Below, in pieces: positions 36,587-46,648 of a stretch of 64,000 nt of DNA. The first letter of the stretch is position 1, and the number at the start of each line of letters is the position of its first letter. The translations under genes and the position numbers were made by a program. The notes under the pieces are model-generated. The model searched no databases and was not told the DNA's origin. It saw only the letters and a list, made by a program, of their open reading frames with translations. The DNA is taken from assembly GCA_000381625.1 (NCBI GenBank), contig KB906767.1:4331357-4395356 (forward strand), read 5' to 3'. This DNA is from Bryobacterales bacterium KBS 96 (GTDB lineage: Bacteria > Acidobacteriota > Terriglobia > Bryobacterales > Bryobacteraceae).

Positions 36587-38469
36587 TTGGCAATTCGGGT
36601 CTTGTCATGCTGAGACCAAAGTGCTCGCTCCTTGTTCAGACAAAGGGACAGAATTTCATCCACGGACGTATCGGACTTGAGGGTCAAAAACGTTTCGACA
36701 ATTGGCTCCCATGGATCCCCCTCATATCGGGCCTCTTGCTCTATCTGCGCGGCGCCTGTGAGCGAATCGGTGTCAAGCCACCAGGGATGGCCCTCACTAT
36801 ACTGCGCTATCGCTTCAGCCCATAGCTGGTCTCGATCGCGCTTGAGCGCTTTCAAATCAATCGAGCCGCAAGCCACGGGCCAAAAACGCCGAGCTCCCGT
36901 TTCGTCTTTCAGGTATTCGCGATCATTTACCGTGCCGACGAACACGCACTGGCGCTTAGGTTCGATCAGTCGGCGGCCGTATGGGGGGCGGAAACGCTCC
37001 TTATCACGGCTCATGAAGGCCTTGATGCGCCCAGTCTCGGCTTTACTCATGCTGTCGAGCTCACCAAGCTCGATGATCCATACTCCGCATATTTGGAGCG
37101 ATGCGTCCTTGCTGCCGAGTTCCGCGAGATCGTCTGTAGTCCACTCGCCCCCGAGAATCCGCACTGCGGTGGATTTACCCGCGCCCTGCTTACCCTCAAG
37201 GATGAGACAACAATCTGCTTTACATCCCGGCTCCATGATTCGTGCGACGGCAGAAATCAGAAAGCGCTCGCCAACCGCTCGTGAATAGTTCGAATCTTGA
37301 ACGCCGAGATAGCGCGAGAGCCAAGTCCCTAAGCGCGAGATCCCGTCCCATGTCACTGCATTAAGGTAATCGCGAACGGGGTGAAATGCACTCTCTTGCG
37401 ATACGGTCTGGACTGCTTCCGCAGTCACGCTAACGGAGACGTCAATTCCCTTGGTTTGGAGCCACTCACACGTCAAACGATCGTCATTGTCAGTCCAGTT
37501 TCTGTCGGCTTCGCCGCCCCATGGCGGCTTGTTCGCAATCTCTGTGCTGTGAGTGAATTCGTTAAACCGCAGAACTCCATTCCATTCCGGCGCGTGCCGG
37601 AGTGCAATAGTCGCATTCGCAAAAATTTTCTTGGGCTTACCAGTGTCCGTGCAGATGAGCTTTGCGTACCATCCGCTCGCGGTGTTGTACTCAACGTTGG
37701 TGATCGCCGCCAGCACAACGTAGGGGCCAACCTTGGCGAGCCAATCATCCGGTCCTTTGCCGTCTTCGGCATTCCATTTGAGGTAAGCCACATCGGCGCC
37801 GCGGCTGCGCAGTTCCACCGACAGCGCATGGCGAGCCCGGCGAACCTGGGCCTTGTCGGCGGCATCCGCGTCGAAGGCGATGATCACCTTGCGCCCCACC
37901 CATGCGATCAGATCGAAATCCGGGATGACGCCTTTAACCGGCACGCGCACGCCATTCGCGTTGTTCTCTTTGCCGACCGTGCCGCGCCAGTTCCAGACGC
38001 CGGATATCGCAATCGGGATAAACCGCAGCTTCGGGGAGTTGCCGTCGCTAGCCAGCCTCCGGAGCGCGAGCGCCTTAAACTCCCCCTCGACAATGATGAT
38101 GGGGATCGTCGGATCACGCAGGTCTTCCGGGCTTATGAGCGGGGGGAAGTAGATGTGATTGCGGTCTTCTTGCGCGCCGACGTACTTGTTCTTCGGCTTC
38201 TGTGTCTGCGCGTCAATCTCGGGGTTCTCGCGCCGCAGCCTCCAGGTAACCTCGTGTGCCTGCCCCGGCATGAAGTACGGGATCGCGATGCCGGCGTAAT
38301 CACCGTGCAATTTGCCTCCGACCAGGTCGCGCCCGTCGAAGTGGCCCACTTTGCGCAGCCCGGCGGCTTGCGCCCAAGTGCGGTCAATCCAACGGCGCTC
38401 CAGGTCTGCATACTCGCTCTCGCCCAGTTCGCCGCCGACTGTGCTTGTAAATGTCGTCGTCGCGCTCAT
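36499..38469 (-). CDS. VapE-family primase-helicase
   Basis: 656 residues. The N-terminal half has a DUF3854/Toprim-like region with IIIVEGEFKALAL and KVIIAFDADAADK, which binds metal in primases. The C-terminal half is a VirE/VapE P-loop ATPase with Walker A LEGKQGAGKSTAV (about residue 430), WIIELGEL and an arginine-containing FVGTVNDREYLKDETGARRF segment. Such proteins start replication of plasmids, phages and satellites. It overlaps by four bases with the gene upstream, and is the central replication gene of the element. Confidence 0.87.
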   Translation of the reverse strand: MSATTTFTSTVGGELGESEYADLERRWIDRTWAQAAGLRKVGHFDGRDLVGGKLHGDYAGIAIPYFMPGQAHEVTWRLRRENPEIDAQTQKPKNKYVGAQEDRNHIYFPPLISPEDLRDPTIPIIIVEGEFKALALRRLASDGNSPKLRFIPIAISGVWNWRGTVGKENNANGVRVPVKGVIPDFDLIAWVGRKVIIAFDADAADKAQVRRARHALSVELRSRGADVAYLKWNAEDGKGPDDWLAKVGPYVVLAAITNVEYNTASGWYAKLICTDTGKPKKIFANATIALRHAPEWNGVLRFNEFTHSTEIANKPPWGGEADRNWTDNDDRLTCEWLQTKGIDVSVSVTAEAVQTVSQESAFHPVRDYLNAVTWDGISRLGTWLSRYLGVQDSNYSRAVGERFLISAVARIMEPGCKADCCLILEGKQGAGKSTAVRILGGEWTTDDLAELGSKDASLQICGVWIIELGELDSMSKAETGRIKAFMSRDKERFRPPYGRRLIEPKRQCVFVGTVNDREYLKDETGARRFWPVACGSIDLKALKRDRDQLWAEAIAQYSEGHPWWLDTDSLTGAAQIEQEARYEGDPWEPIVETFLTLKSDTSVDEILSLCLNKERALWSQHDKTRIAKCLKYQGWKRYRSRDGEGRPWRYRRVQES

Positions 38470-38840
38470 TGAATCGGAGTGCCCTCATTTACGTTGAGAT
38501 GCGAGGCCAAGGCAGCATCGACGGCCGCTCTAGCTTCGCTCAAAAATTCTCTACATTCATCTGTCGACCGAAACTCGACGCTGTTAACCCAGCAAATGCT
38601 GCCGTCCTCTCTTGAACATTTCGAGAGCGGCGGCGATAGCCATTTGCGACCATTAGCCGCATGAAGCGAGACTCCGTGAATCACAAGCCCATTGGGAAGC
38701 CATAAGGAAAAGAAGCCGAGAAACGAGCCCTGCAGCTCTATCGGAAGGTTCTCCTTTTCTCCTGGAATGCTCAGCGGAGTAGCGAAGATGCCGTGAAATG
38801 CGCCAAGCTTTGGCGAGTTGGAGTATGATTTAAGGGGCAC
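38466..38840 (-). CDS. Small phage/satellite-type protein upstream of the primase
   Basis: 124 residues from a GTG. The segment LPNGLVIHGVSLHAANGRKW with SPP and a following strand/helix resembles a small family found before primase genes in phages and integrated elements, with a pattern reminiscent of SpoVG-like single-domain proteins. Its function is not known. The stop overlaps the primase start by four bases, so the two are probably co-translated. Confidence 0.55.
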   Translation of the reverse strand: MPLKSYSNSPKLGAFHGIFATPLSIPGEKENLPIELQGSFLGFFSLWLPNGLVIHGVSLHAANGRKWLSPPLSKCSREDGSICWVNSVEFRSTDECREFLSEARAAVDAALASHLNVNEGTPIQ

Positions 38841-38930
38841 AGTAAACTTAACGCTCTCGAAGTTGCGATTCGGGGGCGTTTTTCCTTTCTACCTTCTGTT
38901 GGAAGTTGAGGGAGTAGCGACGCGGGAGTG

Positions 38931-39140
38931 TCAGTAATCCGCCGCTTGCCTCACTTCTACGCCGCCGCGCGGGCGCGAATTTAGGTAGGCGTAAAGCTCC
39001 GGTTCTGGATAATAGATGCGCCTGTCGCAGCGAATGAACGGGGCGCCTTTGCCTGTAGCTCGATCCCTCTTCAATTTGGCCGACGACACCGGATATATCT
39101 GTTGGACCTGCCTGACGGTCAGATATCGCTTGAACACCAT
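38931..39140 (-). CDS. AlpA-like small HTH protein
   Basis: 69 residues. YLTVRQVQQIYPVSSAKLKR followed by IYYPEPELYAYLNSR fits the AlpA/HTH_17 winged-helix of excisionase and phage-regulator proteins. It lies upstream of the primase operon and downstream of the XRE-type regulator, both on the same strand. The start ATG at 39140 is preceded by AGGAG. A longer reading of the overlapping frame (38848-39171) looks like a shadow. Confidence 0.7.
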   Translation of the reverse strand: MVFKRYLTVRQVQQIYPVSSAKLKRDRATGKGAPFIRCDRRIYYPEPELYAYLNSRPRGGVEVRQAADY

Positions 39141-39217
39141 ATGCCTCTCCTGAGGTCACTATGAGGCACAATGGGCTCAGAACGTAGGGGGCAAACCGGG
39201 GGCACAGCTCCCCGAAA

Positions 39218-40291
39218 TCAGGACTTCAACTCTTCGGGTGTTATGTGACGACCAAGTTTTGCGGAAAAAGCCTTGGCGAGTCTATAGCGGGCGTCTGGAC
39301 CAGGAACGTGCTTGCCCTGTTCATATCGGCGGATGGCCTTAGGATCATCCGTCCCGATCTCGTTCGCGAGATTCATCTGAGACCAGCCTGCTTCTCCGCG
39401 TAGACGTTTAATGCGTTGTCCACCGGTTTCGAATTCAGGGCCGTAAGCGTTCATGGCTCCGAATGTGTCGCGAAGAGTTGACGCGTAGTCGTGGCAATCT
39501 CTGAAGAACCAATCGAGTGAACGCTCTATGGCGCTCTCATCGTTTACCAACAGCGCAAGCTGGATTTCCGCGAATTCCGCAAAATGTGAATATAGTTGCA
39601 CGGAGCCAAACAGAATTGAAGCCTCAGCGGGACCAAGGGCGTTGCTTCGAATTACTTCGTCGAAATCAGCGCCGGCGGCTAGAAGGGATTGATACGGTTC
39701 CAACTGAGCTTTGCCGCCAATCACGTGGCCAACTTCTTTATTTGCGGCATCTTCGAATGCGGTCCAGCCTGTTCTTAAGTAGTTGTCGATGAGTGAATAA
39801 ATGTCTGGCTGCCCGCAAACCGCGATTGTCTCTCGGAGGGCTTCTTCGCTGCCGACCGTGTCCGCGCGACGACGGGGGCCGCGGCTCTCTATCCATTCCT
39901 TAAACCGCGGAAAGTCAGGGCCGATGTATGGTTGCCTTCGTAGAGCATGAATCGGGAACGGGCCGATCCAGCGATGCGGGGTCTTCTGAGCCTCTAGGAA
40001 CTTAATGGACTGCTCACGCGTAACGAAGAACCTGGTTGCTCCCGTTCCCCAATAAAATAGTGCGAATTGATCGTTCTCAGATGGCTCTAGAACCTGATAG
40101 TGATCGAGGATTACGCACCGGATCCGCTTCTTCCGTTCCTTGCGTCTTTGAAAATTCTCCGCTGTTTGACCGCAATGCATACAGCGGACTATCCCCTGAT
40201 CATCCTTCTCGAACAGATGGCCACTGCTATTTGTACCGTGGAGCGGCGCTCCTTGGACGGGTTTGCTTGTTGCCTTTGTCTTGGATTTCAC
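39218..40291 (-). CDS. XRE-type HTH regulator with unusual large N-terminal part
   Basis: 357 residues. The C terminus (about 290-345) is a Cro/CI-type HTH: GQRIKRLRGEAGWSQMNLAN, EIGTDDPKAIRRYEQGKHVP. The first about 60 residues carry a lone CMHCGQ pair that could bind zinc. The middle 200 residues are helical and match nothing I recognise. The layout, with the DNA-binding domain at the C terminus, is atypical for a phage repressor. It is divergent from hsdR across 560 bases, a suitable place to control both the replication genes and the R-M operon. Confidence 0.6.
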   Translation of the reverse strand: MKSKTKATSKPVQGAPLHGTNSSGHLFEKDDQGIVRCMHCGQTAENFQRRKERKKRIRCVILDHYQVLEPSENDQFALFYWGTGATRFFVTREQSIKFLEAQKTPHRWIGPFPIHALRRQPYIGPDFPRFKEWIESRGPRRRADTVGSEEALRETIAVCGQPDIYSLIDNYLRTGWTAFEDAANKEVGHVIGGKAQLEPYQSLLAAGADFDEVIRSNALGPAEASILFGSVQLYSHFAEFAEIQLALLVNDESAIERSLDWFFRDCHDYASTLRDTFGAMNAYGPEFETGGQRIKRLRGEAGWSQMNLANEIGTDDPKAIRRYEQGKHVPGPDARYRLAKAFSAKLGRHITPEELKS

Positions 40292-40853
40292 GATTGCCTC
40301 CTGCCCGGTGCTCGCCTGTCTGGTATGGCCGTCAACAGGGCTCGCTTGTCCCTCAGTTAATCTGGCGGGGCAGACGGCCGTCCTAAATTATAAAAAATGG
40401 GCACTGCCGATAACGCTATTCGGGATCGGGCACATTTGGAAGGAGGTTGCGCTGTTTACAAAGGCGTCCCGATATGCCTTTGCTGACTGGCGGCAAGCGC
40501 TTGATAGCGGATTTTGGGACATTACCGATGGTGGGCTACTGAACGCGATCTGACTGAAGTACAGGCGGTGATTGTGTCACTACTTCAGCCGGCGGCCTGA
40601 ACGCCACCCGAACACCCCCCGAACGCTCCCAACATTGCCCAGAATCGTCCGACGGGATACAATTCGAAATGTTTTGACTATACTGCGTACGCGCCCCAGA
40701 ACCAGAATTCCCGCCCTCCGGGTCGGCCTGAACGCCGCCACCGCTACGCCGATTTGCTTGTATGTGCGGCATCCTTGACCCGTTGATGCTGATTCCTGAC
40801 AAACAGAAAGAGGCGGAATAACGATCCCGCCGCGCCGCGCCGGCAGAACCCGT
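40292..40853. other. Divergent intergenic region between XRE regulator and hsdR
   Basis: About 560 bases with no supported gene. It must hold the promoters for the minus-strand element genes and for the plus-strand R-M operon. Repeated CCGAAC/CGAAC words at 40608-40630 and 40730-40742 are visible but not regular enough to call operators. Nothing else stands out. Confidence 0.35.
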
Positions 40854-43562
40854 GTGACCGGGGCCACTCCGCAAAACTCCGAATTTCTCACGCGCAAGCA
40901 GTTGATAGACCGTCGGATCATGGACGCCGGTTGGCGTATCGTGCGCCAGAAGGATTTCGACCCCGCAAAGCCGCTGACCGCGTATGACCGCTGCGCAATC
41001 GAGGAATATCCGACCGATAACGGCCCGGCCGATTACGCCCTCTCCGTGAACGGCCAGATCTATGGGATCGTGGAAGCCAAGAAGCTGAGTCTCGGGCCGC
41101 AGAACGTCCTCCTCCAGGCCGAGCGTTACTCGAAGGGTCTCAGCAACAGTCCCTTCAACTTCCGCGGCTTCCGCGCGCCGTACCTCTATTCGACAAACGG
41201 CGAGGTGATCTGGCATCACGACATTCGGCACAAGCTGAACCGTTCTCGCGAGATCTTCGGCTTTCACACACCCGATGCGCTCCTTGAGCTGATGAGCCGC
41301 GATTTCGAAGCCGACTGTGAAAAACTCCTCGCGGTTCCCAACGATCACGAACTGATCCGGCCCTATCAAAAAGAGGCGAACGCCGAGACGGAAAAGGCCA
41401 TATCCGAGCGCAAGCGCGCGATGCTCCTTGCGATGGCGACGGGCACCGGTAAGACCTTCACTCTCGTCAATGAGATTTACCGCCTCATGAAATCCGGCGT
41501 TGCCAAGCGTGTCCTCTTCCTCGTGGACCGCCGGGCGCTCGCCGCCCAGGCGGTGAAGGCATTCGCGTCCTTCGGGGCGGAACCCGGTCTCAAATTTAAT
41601 CAGATTTACGAGGTCTACCATCAGCAATTCCAGAAGGACGACCTGGAGGAAGACGACAAGTGGGACCCGAAAGTCCTCCCGAAGGGTTACTTGAAAGACC
41701 CCAAGCCGGCGCATGCGTTCGTTTACGTTGCGACGATCCAGCGGATGGCCGTCAACCTCTTCGGCCGGAACGTCATCCCCGACCTCGGCGCGGAAGTGGT
41801 GGAAGAGGATGCCGAGCAGGAGTCGATCCCTATCCATGCCTTCGATCTCATCATCGCGGACGAATGCCACCGCGGCTACACCGCGAGCGAAACCGCGATC
41901 TGGCGCCAGGCGATGGATCATTTCGACGCCATCAAAATCGGTCTGACCGCCACGCCCGCCGCGCATACTACGTCGTACTTCAAGGATGTCGTGTACCGCT
42001 ACGAGTACGAACGGGCGGTCCGCGAAGGGTTCCTGGTGGACTACGACGTAGTGACTATCAAATCGAACGTGCGTATGCAAGGAGTCTTCCTCAAGGAAGG
42101 GGAGCAGGTGAGCTTCGTCGATCCCGAGACCGGCTTGAAGCAGCTCGACGAGCTCGAAGACGAACGCCAGTACGACACGACGGAGATCGAGCAGAAGGTA
42201 ACCTCGCCCGACTCGAATCGGAAGATCCTGGAAGAGATCAAGAAGTACGCCGATGAACACGAGGCCGAATACGGCCGTTTCCCGAAGACCTTGATCTTCG
42301 CCGCCAACGATCTGGCCCACACCTCCCATGCTGATCAGCTTGTGAACACCGCTCAGGACGTGTTCGGACACGGTGATGCGTTTGTGGCGAAGATCACCGG
42401 GTCAAAGAACGTGGACCGGCCGCTCCAGCGCATACGCGAGTTCCGCAACCGGCCCGAGCCCGCGATTGTCGTGACGGTGGACATGCTCTCGACGGGCGTG
42501 GATATCCCGGATCTGGAGTACATCGTTTTCCTGCGACCGGTGAAATCCCGTATCCTCTTCGAGCAGATGATCGGGCGAGGGACCCGCAAGGGCGAGCGTC
42601 ACAAGGACAAATCTCATTTCGTGGTGTTCGATTGCTTCGATGGCACGCTCCTCGAATATTTCAAAAAGGTCACGGGGATCACCGCGGAACCCCCGCTGAA
42701 GGAGACCCGCGCGATCGAGGAAGTAATAGAAGCGATCTGGCAGAACCAGGACCGCGAGTACAACACGCGCTGTCTCATAAAGCGTTTCCGACGGATTGAG
42801 AAGGAGATGTCGGCCGAGGCCCGCGAGGAGTTTGCTGCTTTCATTTCCGATGGCGACATCGGCCGTTTCGCCGCCTCGTTTCCCCGGCTGCTAAAAGATG
42901 ACTTCACCGGCACGATGAAGCTCCTCCGCGACAAGAACTTCCAGGACTTGCTCTACTCTTATTCGCGGAAGAAGCGCACGTTCGTCATCGCTCATGAGAC
43001 CGTCGATACCGTCAGCTCGGAATGGAGGGTGCGCGGCGCCGACGGCAAGGAATACAAGCCCGCGGATTATCTGGCCGCGTTCTCGCAGTTCGTGAAAGAA
43101 AATCCTGCACAAATTGACGCAATCCGTATCCTGTTGAAGCGGCCGAAGGACTGGCGCACGGACGCGCTTTCCGAACTCCAGAAGAAACTGGCCGAAGCCC
43201 CCCAGCGCTTCACGGTCAAAAACCTCCAGGCGGCGCACAAACTCCGGTACGACAAGGCGCTCGCGGACATTATTTCCATGGTGAAGCGCGGCGCGAACGA
43301 CGCGAGCCCGCTGCTCACCGCCGAGGAGCGCGTGTCAGGCGCATTCGATCGCGTAACCGCGGGCCAGTCCTTCTCACCAGAGCAGCGGCAATGGCTCGAC
43401 CGCATCCGCGCGCACCTCGTGGAAAACCTCTCCATCGATAAGGAGGATTTCGACACGTTCCCCATCTTCGAACGCGCGGGCGGGTGGGCGCGAGCGCGCA
43501 ATGTGTTTGCCGGCCAGCTTCCGCAGCTTATTCATCAATTTAACGAGGCAATCGCAGCATGA
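40854..43562 (+). CDS. hsdR: Type I restriction enzyme, R subunit
   Basis: 902 residues from a GTG. The N-terminal endonuclease domain has the D-E-K pattern (GPADYALSVNGQIYGIVEAK; Asp, then Glu-x-Lys). A superfamily-2 motor follows with Walker A ATGTGKTF (about residue 197), DECH box (about 336), a TATP motif and the helicase C domain with VDMLSTGVDIPDLEY and IGRGTR. Together with HsdM and HsdS it translocates and cuts DNA lacking methylation at a bipartite target. Its stop overlaps hsdM by four bases (ATGA). Confidence 0.95.
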   Translation: MTGATPQNSEFLTRKQLIDRRIMDAGWRIVRQKDFDPAKPLTAYDRCAIEEYPTDNGPADYALSVNGQIYGIVEAKKLSLGPQNVLLQAERYSKGLSNSPFNFRGFRAPYLYSTNGEVIWHHDIRHKLNRSREIFGFHTPDALLELMSRDFEADCEKLLAVPNDHELIRPYQKEANAETEKAISERKRAMLLAMATGTGKTFTLVNEIYRLMKSGVAKRVLFLVDRRALAAQAVKAFASFGAEPGLKFNQIYEVYHQQFQKDDLEEDDKWDPKVLPKGYLKDPKPAHAFVYVATIQRMAVNLFGRNVIPDLGAEVVEEDAEQESIPIHAFDLIIADECHRGYTASETAIWRQAMDHFDAIKIGLTATPAAHTTSYFKDVVYRYEYERAVREGFLVDYDVVTIKSNVRMQGVFLKEGEQVSFVDPETGLKQLDELEDERQYDTTEIEQKVTSPDSNRKILEEIKKYADEHEAEYGRFPKTLIFAANDLAHTSHADQLVNTAQDVFGHGDAFVAKITGSKNVDRPLQRIREFRNRPEPAIVVTVDMLSTGVDIPDLEYIVFLRPVKSRILFEQMIGRGTRKGERHKDKSHFVVFDCFDGTLLEYFKKVTGITAEPPLKETRAIEEVIEAIWQNQDREYNTRCLIKRFRRIEKEMSAEAREEFAAFISDGDIGRFAASFPRLLKDDFTGTMKLLRDKNFQDLLYSYSRKKRTFVIAHETVDTVSSEWRVRGADGKEYKPADYLAAFSQFVKENPAQIDAIRILLKRPKDWRTDALSELQKKLAEAPQRFTVKNLQAAHKLRYDKALADIISMVKRGANDASPLLTAEERVSGAFDRVTAGQSFSPEQRQWLDRIRAHLVENLSIDKEDFDTFPIFERAGGWARARNVFAGQLPQLIHQFNEAIAA

Positions 43563-45070
43563 GTGACGTTGTTCAAAAACTTTGGGGCTTCTGCAATACG
43601 CTCCGCCATGACGGTATCGGCTACGGCGAATACATCGAGCAGTTAACCTACTTACTTTTCTTGAAAATGGCCGATGAGCGCGGGATCGACCTAAGTGATA
43701 TCAGTTACTCGGACGATAAGGGCAGGAAAGTAGAAATCGACTGCTCTTGGCCGAGCCTGACAGAAAAATCGGGCACGATGTTGACGGAGTGCTACGTGGA
43801 TGTCCTCCGTGCGCTCGGGCGGCAGAAGGAACTCCTGGGGGCAATCTTCGCCAAGGCCGTCTCGAAGTTCACCAATCCCGTTAACCTCAAAAAGCTCATC
43901 GGCGCCATCGATGAGACCGAGTGGACGTCCCTCGATATTGATGTCAAGGCTGCTGCATTCGAGGGTCTGCTGGAAAAAGCTGCTAGCGAAGGAAAGAAAG
44001 GAGCGGGACAATACTTCACGCCGCGCATCCTCATCAAGTCTATCGTCCGCTGCTTCAAGCCCGACCCCCGCGCCCATGTCGAATTCACGATATGTGATCC
44101 GGCCTGCGGCACCGGCGGATTTCTCGTCTGTTCTTACGAATGGCTTATCGAAGCGACAAAAGGCGGCGCTATGGATCGTGCTCTGGCCAAGCGCATCAAC
44201 AAAGAAACGTACTTCGGGGAGGAACTCGTGGATCAACCGCGGCGCCTCGCGTTGATGAATCTTTACCTCCACGGTCTCCAGCCGCAGATCAAAGCGGGCG
44301 ATTCCATCTACGAATCCCCTGATTCGCGGCGCTTCGACATCGTTCTCACAAATCCTCCGTTCGGCACCAAGGGCGCCAACCAAGTGCCTGATCGCGAAGA
44401 CTTCACCATCGCCACAAGCAACAAGCAATTGAACTTTTTGCAACACGTCCTCACGATCCTGAAGCCCGGCGGCCGTGCCGCGGTCGTGGTGCCCGATAAC
44501 TGCCTTTTTGCCGACCAAGCGGGCGACGTCTTCGAGATCCTGATGAAAGACTGTAACGTCCACACGGTCTTGCGTCTCCCAAACGGGACGTTCTCGCCTT
44601 ACAGCCCCGGAACAAAAACGAACGTAGTCTTCTTCCAGAAGGGCCTGCCTACCGCCAATATGTGGGTGTATGACGGCCGGACCAACGTCCCGCGGATCAC
44701 GAAGAAGGATCGCCCGCTCACTTCGGAATACTTCAGGGAATTCGAGAAGTGCTTCGGCTCGGACCCGAACGGCCGTGCCAAGCGCAAGGCGTCCGACTCT
44801 AAGGAGGACCGCTGGCGTTCATTCGATTTTGAGGAAGTGCGAAAGCGCAATTACAAAATCGACGGCCTCAAATGGCTGAAAGACGAGTCTCTCGATGACA
44901 TCGACGATCTGCCCGAGCCGGATGAACTCGCCACCGACGCTATCGCCGAGCTTGAAGCCGCCGTCGAAGAGTTGAATGCAATGATTGCTGCGCTTGAGAA
45001 TGGCAACGGGAACGGCAACGGCAAGGCAATAGGCTTGGACCGAGCTAAGACACTCTTGGAGAAGGCATGA
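43559..45070 (+). CDS. hsdM: Type I restriction enzyme, M subunit (N6-adenine methyltransferase)
   Basis: 503 residues. N-terminal HsdM helical domain (about 5-130), then the SAM-dependent core with motif I DPACGTGGF (about 180) and catalytic motif IV NPPFG (about 264), which indicates N6-adenine methylation. A C-terminal coiled coil (about 455-500) with a Gly/Asn repeat (GNGNGNGK) may bridge to HsdS. The four-base overlaps with hsdR and hsdS mark a single operon. Confidence 0.95.
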   Translation: MSDVVQKLWGFCNTLRHDGIGYGEYIEQLTYLLFLKMADERGIDLSDISYSDDKGRKVEIDCSWPSLTEKSGTMLTECYVDVLRALGRQKELLGAIFAKAVSKFTNPVNLKKLIGAIDETEWTSLDIDVKAAAFEGLLEKAASEGKKGAGQYFTPRILIKSIVRCFKPDPRAHVEFTICDPACGTGGFLVCSYEWLIEATKGGAMDRALAKRINKETYFGEELVDQPRRLALMNLYLHGLQPQIKAGDSIYESPDSRRFDIVLTNPPFGTKGANQVPDREDFTIATSNKQLNFLQHVLTILKPGGRAAVVVPDNCLFADQAGDVFEILMKDCNVHTVLRLPNGTFSPYSPGTKTNVVFFQKGLPTANMWVYDGRTNVPRITKKDRPLTSEYFREFEKCFGSDPNGRAKRKASDSKEDRWRSFDFEEVRKRNYKIDGLKWLKDESLDDIDDLPEPDELATDAIAELEAAVEELNAMIAALENGNGNGNGKAIGLDRAKTLLEKA

Positions 45071-46611
45071 GGGCAAAGGCGAACGCAGAACCCGCGCTCG
45101 AGGACAAGAACCACGATGATCTGCCGGAGGGGTGGGCGGCCGCAACGATCGACGATGCCGGACACTGGCTCACCGGTGGCACACCATCTCGTCGAGTTAA
45201 CGAATACTTCAATGGTTCGATACCTTGGGTGAAGAGCGGAGACCTCAATGACGGACTCGTAACGAACACCGCTGAAAAGATTACCAAGGTTGCCTTGCAG
45301 AATAGCGCCGCCAGACTTCTCCCCGCGGGCACACTCTCGATCGCGCTGTATGGAGCAACAATCGGAAAACTAGGTCTGTTGGATATCCAAGCTGCAACAA
45401 ATCAAGCCTGTGCAAACTGCATCGTGGACGCGAATCTTGTTGACCGATGGTATCTCTTTTATTACCTGCTCCACGAAAGACAGGCGTTGATCGATGCTGG
45501 ACAGGGCGGAGCGCAACCCAATCTTACGAATCAAATTGTGCGAAATTGGCCGTTCATCCTGGCTCCGCTACATGAACAGCACCGCATCGTCGCCAAGGTC
45601 GAAGAACTCCTCGAAAACGTCAACGCCTCCCGCGAACGCCTCGCCAAAGTTCCCAAGATTCTCAAAGCCTTCCGCCAATCCGTTCTAGCCGCCGCCTGCT
45701 CTGGCCGCCTGACGGAGGATTGGCGTGATGGGCATACGGAGATCGAGCCAAGTTCAAAACTTCTTGACCGAATCCTTCAAAAACGGAAACACCTCTCTGG
45801 CCGCCAGCCTTGCGAGCCGGACGGGACTTCGTCACTGGATCTGCCCGACGAGTGGGCGGTCAAAAGTATGGATGCTTTGACCTCCCGTATCACCAGTGGC
45901 TCTCGGGATTGGAAGAAGTATTACCGAGATGATGGACCGGGCACATTCATCATGGCCCAAAACATCCGGCCGCTATTTTTTGACAGTTCCTACCGGCTGG
46001 CTGTCGCTCCGCCGCAGGATGATCGTGACCGTGCAAGGAGCTTAGTCAGGCGGGGCGACATCTTGGTAACTATTGTCGGAGCGAACACAGGAGATGTATG
46101 CAGGATTGTGTTTCCGATTAAGGAACATTATGTTTGCCAGAGCGTAGCCCTGATGAGGCCTGTCGATTTGGAAACGGCTCCATGGCTTGAGTTATGGCTG
46201 AACTCTCCATCCCACGGCCAAGCACAATATAAAACATGGATCTACGGGGAAGGAAGACCCCATCTAAGCTTCGACAATTTGAAAGCAACCGCGGCTGCAC
46301 TGCCGCCCCTGGAAGAACAGCACGAAATCGTCCGCCGGGTCGAGATCCTTTTCAAGCTCGGCCATAAGATCGAGAAGCGTGTCGCGGCAGCAACGAAGCG
46401 CGCCGACAAACTGACCCAGGCGATCCTCGCCAAAGCCTTCCGCGGCGAACTTGTACTGACCGAAGCTGAACTCGCCCGGCAAGAAGGCAGAGATTACGAA
46501 CCGGCGTCCGTCCTCCTCGAACGCATCAAAGCCAAACGCAACAGGGCTGCTTCTGCCTCCAAGAATGGTGCCGGCCGCCAGCGCCGCGGACCCAACGCTG
46601 GAAAGAACTAA
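45067..46611 (+). CDS. hsdS: Type I restriction enzyme, S (specificity) subunit
   Basis: 514 residues with two target-recognition domains in tandem. The first opens with LPEGWAAATIDDAGHWLTGG and GSIPWVKSGDL; the second starts near residue 255 with LPDEWAVKSMDALTSRITSG. Each is followed by a conserved helix (LHEQHRIVAKVEELLENVNA and LEEQHEIVRRVEILFKLGHK) that spaces the two half-sites. A Lys/Arg-rich tail follows. Two full TRDs indicate an intact, bipartite specificity. The recognition sequence cannot be derived from the protein. Confidence 0.94.
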   Translation: MRAKANAEPALEDKNHDDLPEGWAAATIDDAGHWLTGGTPSRRVNEYFNGSIPWVKSGDLNDGLVTNTAEKITKVALQNSAARLLPAGTLSIALYGATIGKLGLLDIQAATNQACANCIVDANLVDRWYLFYYLLHERQALIDAGQGGAQPNLTNQIVRNWPFILAPLHEQHRIVAKVEELLENVNASRERLAKVPKILKAFRQSVLAAACSGRLTEDWRDGHTEIEPSSKLLDRILQKRKHLSGRQPCEPDGTSSLDLPDEWAVKSMDALTSRITSGSRDWKKYYRDDGPGTFIMAQNIRPLFFDSSYRLAVAPPQDDRDRARSLVRRGDILVTIVGANTGDVCRIVFPIKEHYVCQSVALMRPVDLETAPWLELWLNSPSHGQAQYKTWIYGEGRPHLSFDNLKATAAALPPLEEQHEIVRRVEILFKLGHKIEKRVAAATKRADKLTQAILAKAFRGELVLTEAELARQEGRDYEPASVLLERIKAKRNRAASASKNGAGRQRRGPNAGKN

Positions 46612-46648
46612 TGCCCCTCTCCAAAGACCTCTGCGGCTAACGTACCGT

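Noticed and set aside
40536-42371. 611-codon open frame on the minus strand opposite hsdR
   Set aside because: It is the shadow of hsdR, which has all helicase motifs; the minus reading has no recognisable domain.
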